Below are positions 45,955 through 55,834 of a stretch of 64,000 nt of DNA, in pieces. The stretch is from Pseudevernia furfuracea (Eukaryota; Ascomycota; Lecanoromycetes; Lecanorales; Parmeliaceae). Position 1 is the stretch's first letter, and each line of letters begins with the position of its first letter. The DNA is taken from the NCBI GenBank assembly GCA_022315425.1, contig JAIUPT010000013.1, forward strand, positions 62,001 to 126,000. Direction: 5' to 3'. Below the pieces are notes generated by a model. That model worked only from the letters and a program-made list of their open reading frames with translations. It made no database searches and was not told the DNA's origin. A program made the translations under genes and the position numbers.

Positions 45955-47961
45955 TCAAGCCAATCTCACACCAGCCTGCCGATTCTTCTTCTGCGTAGTT
46001 CCCATCGCATTGTTCATCCCCGTCGCCTGACTGCTGTCCAGCGTACTCTGCGCCTCCCTCTTCTTGTCATCATCAATCTTCTTCAGATGCTTCTCCGTCT
46101 TCTGCTTCCCGCTGCCCTTGCCGTGGAACTGATGGCTCAGATGCTTGAAGGCCTCCTTCTGGTTCATGCTCCGGCCGAACTCGTCCACGTATTTCAGCTG
46201 CACGTCGGGCTTGTACTCGCGGGCGAAGACCTCCGTCATCTGCCGGGACTCGAGTTGGTCACGCATCTTGTTTTCTTGCCGGGCGTACTCTTCTCGCTCG
46301 CGGGCGGACATGCGGTCGAGTTTGCCGGTAGCTCGGTCCCGCTCTCGTTGCTGGCGGGCTTTGGCTTCGACGGCTGCTTCGCGCTTTTGTTTCTCCGTGA
46401 GGAATTTTTGGCGGTCGCGGTGCAGGGCGTTGATGTCGGTTTCCTTGTTCTGCTTGATGAGGCCACGTTGGGAGAGCATGGAAAGTGTGGCGCCAAGGCC
46501 TTGGTTTAAGGTTGCTTCGTCTTCGAGCCCGGTGTCGGTCATACCGGGTGCAGCGGACGTTGAGGTGTCGCGTTTAATGCGTGCTTCGAGGTCTTCGCCG
46601 TCTTCGATGTCGTTGTAGGACCGACCCATGTCCACGTCTCCGTCTTCGTCTTCAGGGGATGCTTCTTCCTTGGCTGGCGTGGCACTGCGGGCTTTGGGAA
46701 TTTGAGGACGAGCCTTCTCATCTTCTTTGGACCGTGCTAGATTGGCCACGAACTCTGTAGTCTCATCAATGACCATGCCACCCTCTTCTGGTTGGGCTTC
46801 TTGTTCGGGCGTAGCCCCTTCCTCTTTGATCCTTTGCGCAAGATCTTCCGGCTTCTCTTTTCTTCGCTTCTTGAGGGCCGCTCGTCTTTGCACAGCTAAG
46901 ACAGCCTGAAGATCTTCGTCGTCAACAAAAGAAGCACTTTCCGCCACTTTTGATTGAGCCTCTGGAATCTGCGAGTTGCCCGCATCAACATCCATGACAT
47001 CCCCATTTGTCTGAGTGCCATTGCTTGTCTCTACCGGAAATATGTCATCCTCATCAGCAGCCCTTTGGCGCGTATTTTTGGCCTTTTTCTTCTTCGGCTT
47101 CTTGATCTTGGCTTCTGTTGCCTCTGTGTAGTCTGATATTGGCGCGTCTTTGAGAATATCAAGACTTATGGCCGCAGATTTGAGCTTCTTCCCGACAGCT
47201 TCCTTCATCGCTTCGCGCTCCTCCAACGATGCTCCCTGCCCGTCCAAGGTAAAACGCTTACGCTTCTTGCCATCGATCGTCTCGTCATAATGCTTCAGTA
47301 TCGTAGAGCCGCCTTCTTCATTTTCGGCATGAGGGTCGTAGACGGGCTTCTTGATCTTTGAGCTCAGCCTCTCGGTCAGTGCCTCTCGCTCTTTGAGGTC
47401 CAGGTTCTCCAATTCATCCCCTTCCTCTTCATTCTGATCGATCGTAGAATCTTTGAGTGTCAGGATCTGCTCTTCACCACCCTCGAAATCGTCCAGCTCG
47501 TGGGCGACCTTCACACCGGCGAGATCCTCGGCGGTGTGTTCCGGCGCATTCTCCCGTTCTGCCAACTCCTTCTCCAGCTTCGCCAATCTCTCCTTCTCCA
47601 GCCTCTTCCTTCTTTTCTTCTGCTGAAGCAACCAAGTCTTCGTATCGAGGTCTTCCTTGTCATCAGCCTCGCCTAGTCCCTTTCCTTCCAGTTTGGAGAA
47701 CTTCTTGGCGGCATCTCGAGCTTTCTTGATGGCCTCACTCTTCGCTTCTCGTTGCGCTTTAGCATCTGCTTCTTTCTGCAGCTTGTTCCAATTGTCGTAC
47801 CCTTGTGCTTGCCTTGATTCTAGCGTACTGCCTTTCTCCTCTTCCTCCCCCGATGAGCCCCCGGCGCCTTTGGAGGCTTTGAACTGGGGTCCGCCGCCTG
47901 GGACGGGCAGGAGGGTCATTCCTAAGGATGCCCGGATGCGGTTGGTTTCTTCGATATCCAT
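45955..47961 (-). CDS. SNU66: SART-1/Snu66 family U4/U6.U5 tri-snRNP splicing factor
   Basis: An intronless 668-aa, highly charged protein. It starts MDIEETNRIRASLGMTLLPV, the N-terminal motif of SART-1/Snu66 proteins. A long coiled-coil K/E/R-rich region follows (DTKTWLLQQKKRRKRLEKER). The conserved C-terminal part has REYKPDVQLKYVDEFGRSMN and QKEAFKHLSHQFHGKGSGK, which is diagnostic for the family. Snu66 is a stable component of the spliceosomal tri-snRNP in the nucleus and is needed for pre-mRNA splicing; it binds the ubiquitin-like Hub1 through HIND elements near its N-terminus. The length is close to that of family members. Confidence 0.9.
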   Translation of the reverse strand: MDIEETNRIRASLGMTLLPVPGGGPQFKASKGAGGSSGEEEEKGSTLESRQAQGYDNWNKLQKEADAKAQREAKSEAIKKARDAAKKFSKLEGKGLGEADDKEDLDTKTWLLQQKKRRKRLEKERLAKLEKELAERENAPEHTAEDLAGVKVAHELDDFEGGEEQILTLKDSTIDQNEEEGDELENLDLKEREALTERLSSKIKKPVYDPHAENEEGGSTILKHYDETIDGKKRKRFTLDGQGASLEEREAMKEAVGKKLKSAAISLDILKDAPISDYTEATEAKIKKPKKKKAKNTRQRAADEDDIFPVETSNGTQTNGDVMDVDAGNSQIPEAQSKVAESASFVDDEDLQAVLAVQRRAALKKRRKEKPEDLAQRIKEEGATPEQEAQPEEGGMVIDETTEFVANLARSKEDEKARPQIPKARSATPAKEEASPEDEDGDVDMGRSYNDIEDGEDLEARIKRDTSTSAAPGMTDTGLEDEATLNQGLGATLSMLSQRGLIKQNKETDINALHRDRQKFLTEKQKREAAVEAKARQQRERDRATGKLDRMSAREREEYARQENKMRDQLESRQMTEVFAREYKPDVQLKYVDEFGRSMNQKEAFKHLSHQFHGKGSGKQKTEKHLKKIDDDKKREAQSTLDSSQATGMNNAMGTTQKKNRQAGVRLA

Positions 47962-48971
47962 GATGGCTTACGAGAGGAATCCGAACAAAAAGGAGGATAA
48001 GAGATCGGTCAGGAATGACGACCGGTATCCTTGGTGGAGTTAGATGGAAGTCAGGTGTGGATAACGAGGAGAGGCGGCAAAATTCCGTAGCCGCCTAGCG
48101 TACGAAAGTCTTGGCGCACATACAAAATCTCTTCCCTCGCTCTTCCTTTTCTTCCAAAAAAAAACAAACATGAGATCTGTGTCAGTCTCCCGAAGCCCTC
48201 TTCCCTCGGGATCAGGCGTCATTCGGTCGAGGCTGACAACTCGACGTCAAGGAGCCGTTCGGTTTCCTCTCCGGAGGAGAAATCTTTCATAGCGTCAATC
48301 TTCCGGTCGACAGATCTCAAATTGAATCGGTGTGCCCTTTTCCGAAGCCTGAGCTCCCGTCAAGGTGAGCTCGGTGAAGAAGGGGGGGGCCCTTACCGAG
48401 GACGTCATATTCCACCACGTTCCTGATTGGGACGTCGTCTGATGAGGGTTGGGTAAAACGTATGTACAGATCTGCTCCCGTCAAATCTGTTACGTTTCCA
48501 TGTCTGTATGCATGCTAACGGGGTTCATAGCATGACTGTCTACATATCTCACTCAGATGACTCACAATCTATCATCGGGCCATGCATGGGAAGGCTTGAA
48601 GCGGGGGTTATCTCTTTTGCCATGCTTTGTTCGGAGCTCTACTAGATTGGGGCCTGCCGTCGTTTGCTCTTGGTATCTTGTAAATGTACAACAACAATCG
48701 GCGAAGCCCAGCCGGCATTCAAAAAAACCCCCTTTTTCCCATCACAATCTCGAAGTGACAGTCAGCCAACATTGTTTCTGCATCTAGCCGAGCACAGGAC
48801 GGTGCAGCATTTACATTCACACTTCCCCATGTTCCAGGCTCCCAACCCATCCAAACGCTCCCAGGTATATATCTCCAGGCTTCACCCTTTCGCAAAGCCC
48901 GTCCGCAAAACCAAAAAAAAAAAAGGGTAACCGTAACTTCTGACCAAGAAGCCCACAAACATCCCATAATC
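47962..48971. other. Intergenic, no gene recognised
   Basis: About 1 kb upstream of the SART-1 gene. Frames are short and domain-free. Confidence 0.4.
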
Positions 48972-49628
48972 TCACAAAGCCACCACCCCACCCCCCACCA
49001 GATCCACCCCCCCAACCCCCTCCCCCCCACCATCCGGCGCCGTATCCACCCCATTAACCGCCACGAAAAAAGTCTCCCCATGCCCCACCAACGCCAACCC
49101 CCCCAGCGCCCTCTTGCTCATGGGCGGACAGGTCCGGATGATGCGCTCCGCTTTAACGATAACGTCGGCGAGGCGAAAGGTGTCGACGGCGGCCGGGGCG
49201 CCGCTGGTGAGGAGGACCTGACAGGCGCCGAACTGCCAGGCGAAGGGGACGCGGAAGGCGGGCGGGGAGGCGGGGGCGGGGGCGGGGGAGTGGGAGTGGG
49301 AGAAGCGCTGGAGGGCCATGACGCCCGTGGGGTCGTGGAGGAGGAGGTCGAGGGCCGGGGGGCAGTCGGCGGTTTGGACCGGGTGGGCTTTTGGGGTGGT
49401 GAGGTTGAAGCATTCGAGGTCGCGGCCGGCGGTGAAGGCGGGGGCGGGGTCCGGGAGGGGGAGGGGGAGGAGGGCGGGGAGGGTGGTGGTGTTGGAGGAG
49501 GAGGAGGAGGCGGGCGAGATGGTGGGGGCGGGGTGGGAGGGGAGGGCGAAGAGGAGGGCGAGGGTGAGGAGGTGGCGGGAAGGAGAGAGGAAATGATGAG
49601 GGAGATGGAGAGGGCGGTTTGATGTCAT
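48972..49628 (-). CDS. Small secreted cysteine-containing protein
   Basis: An intronless frame of 218 aa from the Met at 49628 (an upstream in-frame Met at 49724 would bury the signal peptide). Residues about 20-35 (LLTLALLFALPSHPAP) form a signal peptide. The mature part has four cysteines in the contexts LECFNL, TADCPPA, FGACQV and RTCPPM, suggesting two disulfides. Between them are the ordered stretches LLLHDPTGVMALQRFS and LGGLALVGHGETFFVAVNG, and the protein ends in a G/V-rich tail. The pattern resembles conserved secreted proteins of plant-associated ascomycetes, but I cannot name a family. The region is extremely G/C-rich with strong strand skew. Confidence 0.55.
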   Translation of the reverse strand: MTSNRPLHLPHHFLSPSRHLLTLALLFALPSHPAPTISPASSSSSNTTTLPALLPLPLPDPAPAFTAGRDLECFNLTTPKAHPVQTADCPPALDLLLHDPTGVMALQRFSHSHSPAPAPASPPAFRVPFAWQFGACQVLLTSGAPAAVDTFRLADVIVKAERIIRTCPPMSKRALGGLALVGHGETFFVAVNGVDTAPDGGGEGVGGVDLVGGGVVAL

Positions 49629-50385
49629 GGCGAGTTTTGCTGTGTCTTTGTGAAGGAGGTGGAGGGGGTGTGTAGGTGAATTTTTTTTTGGAAAAAGGTA
49701 ACCATGAATCATCATGCATGGCACGCGATCCGCGAGGGAATATCAAGGAATTTAATCATACATCCCGCGCTTCGAAATGTTCGGATATCGGGTCGGCGCG
49801 AAATGCATCGCTTGCTCGATAGGATGTCTTAGGGCGTAGATTGTCTGAGCTAAGTAGAAGCGCAAGAAGGATGTAGCGAAGACGCAAGGATGGGAAATTG
49901 CTGTTCTTACAGAGAGAAAGAGAGAAAGAGAGAGAGAAAGAGAAAGAGGAGCAGGCATTGGAAGCCAGAGCTCTCTAACGACGGTATTGCTATGGGAGAG
50001 CTTAGGGTATATTTGGTGAGACATTATGAGGATGCTTGCACTCATTTGTGTGCGATTCCGGCAGCTCTTTAGCAATAATGTCAGTGTTCGGTTGCCAACA
50101 TCTTGGGCTACAAATTCTTCGGACACAGACACAGATCTCATCCCACAAAGCCAGCAAAGATCCCTTACTATTGGCACAACACGGAATTTGCTGAACCCAT
50201 GGGAGTGGAGGAGATGACGGTGTATTTAAAACGAAGCGAGACGGTGTCGAGCCCTGCTTGTCATTGAATGCGTGATGACGTGAGGTAAGAAACCATCCTT
50301 CTACCCTCGCTCCAACCATCTTCGAAAGTCGCAATCTTAGAGATCCAACTCACAGGCTCAGAGTTGCTGTTCAGTGTGGCGCATC
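49629..50385. other. Intergenic with a GA-rich microsatellite
   Basis: About 760 nt. A (GA/GAAA)n microsatellite lies at 49911-49950. No gene is recognised. Confidence 0.5.
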
Positions 50386-52077
50386 TTAGCTCGCTGTGGA
50401 TCCACTCTCGCTGGAAAGCTCATCACCTGTATCGTAGTTCCTAGTGCCAAAGTGAAACTGCTCAAAAGGATCTTTGCCTCCATTCCAGCCGAAGACATTG
50501 TGGCAATCCCGGCAGGCCGTGAATCTACAACTGTCGCAGCGAAGGATGTATATCCAGCCTTGATATTCACAGACCTCACAGTGCCCTGGATTCGTTTCAG
50601 ATTTGCCTCCCTTGTAGTTGAAGTTGTTGTGGTCGCAGTCGACCTACAATTTCTGCTAAAGCTCTGCCTACTGCTGCTCGCGAGGACATGGATCAGGAGG
50701 GAGACCTCTGGCGACGCGGCGAGCTATACTGCGTACGGATACCCATGCTTCTGTAGCACGTGTTTCAAGTCGAGGCTCGTCGTAGTCTCCGCAGTCGCAG
50801 TTCCCTAGTTTCGTTCTGCAGCGATAGCAGAATTCTGCTTGACAACGACATCTGTAGTTGTATTAGAGGCATACGTGCGAGAATCAAGCTTTGCGGAATA
50901 CTCACCGCAATGTGATGACAGCCAAAATTCAGGGCTACCATGTTACCGCATTGGTAACGAGTCTGCCAGCCTTCTTTCTTCGCGAGTGCGAGCATCTCCT
51001 CGCGTACTTTATCCTTCTTGCCGACGTGAGCAACCTCCTTATCTTTGAACCTTCGAGGAACCTCGCCACGGCATTGTGGACAAGTTTCTCTCCAACATGC
51101 TACGCAGGTGGCCGAGAACCCATCGATTCTGACCTCTTCAATCCGTACGCCGCATCTTTGGATACCACAGTAGAGAGCTGTTGCGTTCTTAATATCAGCT
51201 TGTCGTGCGCTGTAGCGGCTGAAGATCGCGCCGGAGAGATGATTAGCGACTGTAACGAAGGCAATTGGGATCTTGCAGCATTTGGGCGGGAAGCCGTCAT
51301 GTGTCTGGAGACTGGCTTCGATAAAATGGCCGAAGCAATCTTTGCAATAGGAATGCTCGCAGGAAACCTTGACGAGCTCATCGACGGTCAAGTGGTCGCT
51401 GCAGCTTACGCAATCTTCAGCGGGTGGAGATGTCTGGATGGCAAATGCTGGTACTGCCGTCTCCCTTACGATATGGGTGCCACTGACATTTGCTGTAGAG
51501 GCTTGCGGATCTTGGACTAAAGACATTCCATTGTTCTCGACCAGGTTCCTTGGGTTCTGTCCACTAGTGATCTTCTCGTCCTAGAACTTGTTGTGAGGAT
51601 GCCCCGCATGGTCCAAGGCTGCATGGGAAGAACAGCGAAGGTCTGCGTCCTTTGTACTGACTGATGACAATGAAAGCTCGTGCTCAGGTGTCAATGATTT
51701 CGGCGGCTTCCGGCTTTCTGCCGTCGAAGGCAATGTCTGATCTGTTCCCTTAGGCTGCAGCGCCGGCTCAATACAGTTCGATGTCGTGGAAGCGGGTGGT
51801 TCAGCGGAGCCAAGTGGTGGAAGGTCGCGTCGTCAATTTGTGGCGACAGCGTCGATTGTGCCAATAAAACGGAATCCTCTTTCACAGCCTTGGCCATGCT
51901 TAGAGCGAGTCGTCGACTCGCCTCAAAAGTTACGGCATCAAACCCCGAATCGGTCTCAAGCTGCTGCCGTTGGAGGCGGATGATAATCTTGTCGACGATA
52001 CCCGAGGCCTCAAGTTCACGTAATTGCAGCGCGATCGCGAGCTGGGCGGACGCGTTGTCCATTGCTGATGTTGCCAT
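50386..52077 (-). CDS. RBR (RING-between-RING) E3 ubiquitin ligase, gene model incomplete
   Basis: Pieces on one strand fit a fungal RBR protein. An N-terminal helical exon from 52077 contains LAIALQLRELEASGIVDK. An exon starting near 51580 carries RING1 (CVSCSD, CEHSYCKDC) and IBR cysteines (CGIQRCG, CVACW, CPQCRGE), up to YQCGNMVALNFGCHHIA. A downstream exon has CRCQAEFCYRC and GNCDCGD (RING2). A last exon has HCEVCEYQGWIYILRCDSC and CRDCHNVF, ending at the stop at 50386. RBR ligases pass ubiquitin through a RING2 cysteine. The exon junction right at that cysteine is one base out of phase with the only GTGAGT donor and CTACAG acceptor, so the gene may be damaged or mis-sequenced. The junction between exons 1 and 2 was not resolved. 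Confidence 0.6.
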
Positions 52078-52770
52078 CCTTGCGAGGGGGATATGCTGAG
52101 TAGACTAGGCGATACCAACAGCGTCGGAGTGAGTAACTTGGACCGATGAGCTAGCCAGTAACGTTAGGATTAGCTCCTTCACCTTCACATGGGATGCTTT
52201 CATTCCACGCACCTCTCTTCAAAGCGGTGTGAGACTGAACCTCGGTGGTGGCGCGGACCGATGTTTTGGTGCCGAATTCAAAGTGTTGAGAGCTTGATAT
52301 CAACCCCAACGGATCAGGCCTCGATGAAATAGGTAAAAATACTGGAGGGAGCAAGATCTCGTATGTGTGAGTGTGTCTGCTGTCTGGAATTATTTTGTTC
52401 CGTCTTTGCTGCGATGTGGCGAGCTCTAAGACGGGTGGCTGGTTTTTGTCGGTGAGGATGTGGGGAAAAAGTGAGGTCAACACTCAAAGCTCACATCAAC
52501 AAGTGACGAACGAAGCTCCTAAGGCGGGCAGACTTCGACGAGGAGCTGGAATCAAGATCAATAGTTGTAGTCACGCTATGCAATCAAGAGCAGCGATATT
52601 GATTTCAAGCATGCCTAATTGAATCCATCGCCAGCAATGCAGTTGTCTGTTGTAGTCTGATAGGTCATCTGCGGTATCTTACATCTCCCATGCCACCATC
52701 CAATTGTCATCTCGCGTCTCAATGTGCCGGGGGGAGGCGGCTCCCTTTTACAATGCCATCAGTGCAATCA
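52078..52770. other. Intergenic, no gene recognised
   Basis: About 690 nt between the start of the RBR gene and the stop of YPD1. Nothing recognisable. Confidence 0.4.
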
Positions 52771-53612
52771 CTAGTCATGATCATGATAGAACTGCTTGAG
52801 TATCCTTTCCGCCTCTTTGTACTCCACTTTGACCGTCGCCACCGTCGCCTTGATTTTCTTCAACAGTACCATATCCTCCATGTCTGTCGGTTGTCCGGCA
52901 TCGTCTTTATGTGCGCCGTAATGTTGGATCTTCTCACATGAATCCTTGACTTTGGTCATGCCCAGCGTCGCAGAGGAACCCTTCAGAAAGTGGCCAAGGG
53001 AAGAGAGATTCGCTAGTTCATGTTCGCGCCTAATAGCGAGTTAGCGGCCACGGTTGTATTCTATTAGAGAATAATGAAACAGGCAGCGTAGCATGTAGGG
53101 ATATGGCAGATGCAGGGCTAGTCACTACTTACTGAATTTTCTGGCTCTCAGCGGTCGAGCTGGTGCCAGGTTAGAGGCTTGCTCACTGGAGCAGATGACG
53201 GTCAAGGGTGGGAGAGGGATGGGAATGTGCTGGTACCATTGAAGCTGGTGTCAACTCACAGGGAAGTATCCATCTTTTCAAAGGTTGCCTCGGCTTGTTC
53301 GAAGAATCCGTAGACAATACTCTTGGAAAATTCCCGCTCATCTTCATCATCATCCATCTCCAATATCTGTTCGAAGGTAAGGGGATCGATGGAGTCGCCA
53401 CAATCAGGAAGACCAGTCGAGCCAGCCTCGGACTTTCGGAACGAGTTAGCATACGGATCCGTGGCTGTGGAACAGCCGGCAGATTGGGGCGCCGGACGTA
53501 CAGGATCTTCCGTCGAATGACTGGCCATGTCGTACCCTTCTTCGTCCTCTTCTTCTGCTTGGCTGTGTTTGTAGGGAAATGCGGTCGTCGGGGCGAAGCT
53601 GACCTTAGTCAT
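52771..53612 (-). CDS. YPD1: Histidine-containing phosphotransfer protein (Ypd1)
   Basis: Exons 53612-53260 and 53029-52771 with a 230-nt intron (GTGAGT...ATTAG) in agreeing phase, 203 aa. The HPt helical bundle is clear: DPLTFEQILEMDDDEDEREF, SKSIVYGFFEQAEATFEKMD, then LSSLGHFLKGSSATLGMTKV with the phospho-accepting His131, and KVKDSCEKIQHYG. An acidic, disordered N-terminal extension precedes it. Ypd1 relays phosphate from hybrid histidine kinases to the response regulators Ssk1 and Skn7, controlling the Hog1 osmotic-stress MAP kinase pathway. Without splicing the catalytic histidine segment is lost from both fragments. Confidence 0.92.
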
Positions 53613-54218
53613 GGTGAGTATTATCTAATCCACAGAGCAATGTAGGTGCGGGCACTAATGGGCTCTTTCTATTGGCTGGGAAGCGAAGAAGGGAGAAGGA
53701 ATGTAGCAACGAGTGGTGTACGGTGCTGTTATGGGGTGGGAGGGGGGAGGGTTGGAAAGTCACACCTGCACACACAGGTAGATCTGTGCTTGTTGTCAGC
53801 CGGTGTGGCACTACTTGGTCAAGGGCAGGGAGACTCACCAGAGGAAGAGGAAGCTTTGGTTCTCCGAGGTGCCTCGGGAGGCTTGTAAATATATGTCAGG
53901 GAAGAGTGCTTGCGGTCGTGGTGGAGGAGAAAGTGGGATTGGGAAGCTAGAGCAGAAGTTTGGGAGAGTAGAAAGTAGAAGGTGGGTTGTTGTTAGGGGT
54001 ATGTGTGAATGTTGAGGAATATGGCTATTATTAACATAGCCGAAGACGAATTGAGGGAGCTAGGATATGTGAGTTTGTTCGGATAGCAGTGAGAGTACCT
54101 TGGGGGTAGCAGAATAATAGGTCAAGGTTTGGGTTCGGGTGATGATGGATATGATGGATCTGAATATTAATGATGGTCTAGGTCTCTCTGCCATGGTCTG
54201 ATTCACTAAGGTACGTAC

Positions 54219-54230
54219 TACCTTAAGGTA
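54219..54230. repeat. Palindrome TACCTTAAGGTA, copy 1
   Basis: Perfect 12-bp palindrome. It sits next to a GTACGTAC palindrome, so the whole stretch can fold into a longer imperfect hairpin. Confidence 0.85.
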
Positions 54231-54290
54231 CTGTGTGATCACGTTCCCACACTCCACCCACTTCACTTCACTTCACTTATGACCCGCGAG

Positions 54291-54302
54291 TACCTTAAGG
54301 TA
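54291..54302. repeat. Palindrome TACCTTAAGGTA, copy 2
   Basis: Same 12-bp palindrome, 72 bp from copy 1. Confidence 0.85.
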
Positions 54303-54770
54303 GTCAAGGATGAGATCATAACGCAGTCATACGCCCACCGCCCCAAACACCTCCCCCCAAACATCATACACTATTTACACTTTTCAAGGGCACAGGGGAA
54401 TTTCTTTCATTGGTGGTATTGTAGGCTATGCCGATAACATTGATGCCTAATGGCTTCCGGATCGTTGGTTGAGGGTACTAGTACACGCGTCAGGGATATC
54501 TGCTCCTTCCTAGGCTACGGCTCCTTTACTTGACTCCTTCCTTTGTCCCTACATGTCTCTACAAGTCACAACGACACATGGCCACAATTTCTCCAATCTT
54601 CCTTTTCCCGCGCAACCATGCCTCGGCGAATTCCTCTGCTAATGCACCTTTTTCCCTTTTTCCACGCCCTGTTCCCCCGCCCCCCGGGACAATCACGATC
54701 GGGCCGGTGGTACGAGGGCAGGAAGATTGGGTCCAACTCAAGCTGCCAGCTGGTCTATGACTTGACGTAC

Positions 54771-54782
54771 TACCTTAAGGTA
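54771..54782. repeat. Palindrome TACCTTAAGGTA, copy 3
   Basis: Same 12-bp palindrome; like copy 1 it is preceded by ACGTAC, so the conserved unit is longer (ACGTACTACCTTAAGGTAC). Confidence 0.85.
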
Positions 54783-55834
54783 CGCTGTAAAATATCTATC
54801 AGGGCACTTCCGGCGTTCAGGTACGACCTTTTTGTGGGCGTTGGGGCCAAGCGAAAAAAAAAGGGTGAAACGGACTGCGTCACCGATGACGGTTTTGCGC
54901 ATTAGAGCACGAGGACCCCCGCTCTCCGGGTAAGCCTTACCCGTAAAATGAATGGACCATGGTCTAGACTTCTCATGCCGTGACAACTAAGGTAACAACC
55001 AAAAGGACAAGAGAACAACCGAGGACAATGGAATAATAATAACAACAATACCCATTACCCACACTGCACTCCTGCGACAAAAGTCAGCGACCCTGTTGTC
55101 CCCCTGACCGACTGTTGGATGATAGATAGCATACTTAGGTGGAGCGATACCTCAGCCATAACCGAGTTGGGCTGACTGATAGATTCTTCTGGATTCTGTT
55201 ATCTGCTCACGAGAAGAAAAAAAAGTGCTGCATAGTGCAATAATACTACTGCATACTACTGCATACGACCGTTTGACCGCTTCACACCCACAACCTCTGC
55301 TGCAACCTGTCCGTACCCGCCAAACGCCTTTGATGCAGGGTCATTAGCCCCACAATGTCGATCCTCGACTCTTTTTGGACCATATGCATGACCTCGTAAA
55401 GAGCCGCAAAGACGTTCGAGGCCCATAAAGCTGGCCTATCTTTCGCTTCTCCTCCCTCGTCTAGGACAAGACTGAGACAGCGTGTCCGTCCATGCCACAA
55501 TCACTCATCAAAATTGCCATCGAATCAAACTCCTCCATGCATCTATCCGTGTCTATGACGTAAGGAACTGAGATTTGTCAGACTGAGAGAAGGACAGCAA
55601 CACAGAGACCATATCATAAAACTTAGGTGTTGGGTCTGTGCATTTCATAGGCGGAACACACGCTCGCTGTCACTACCTATGAACCTACCCAATCAATCTA
55701 TCATACACTTTTTATCCAGCGCTAAATGCATCGGAATTTGCGAATTGACTCCTTCGATCAAGATGGAAGTGAGAAATGTTCAAGTTAGTTAGAGCTAGGA
55801 CGGCAATGACGGCGTCGCCTTCCCAATATCCATT

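Larger units (their letters stand above)
53613..55834. other. Long intergenic region with repeated CCTTAAGG palindromes
   Basis: About 2.2 kb upstream of YPD1 and downstream of the aminotransferase gene. It holds three exact 12-bp palindromes and a CACTT-type microsatellite (54260-54280). Frames at 53646-53950, 54530-54905 and 55282-55500 have no recognisable domain. A long YPD1 leader or an unrecognised non-coding RNA is possible. Confidence 0.45.

Noticed and set aside
45883..46509. Long plus-strand ORF opposite the SART-1 gene
   Set aside because: Antisense shadow of a long charged coding region; leucine-rich by codon complement, no start context.
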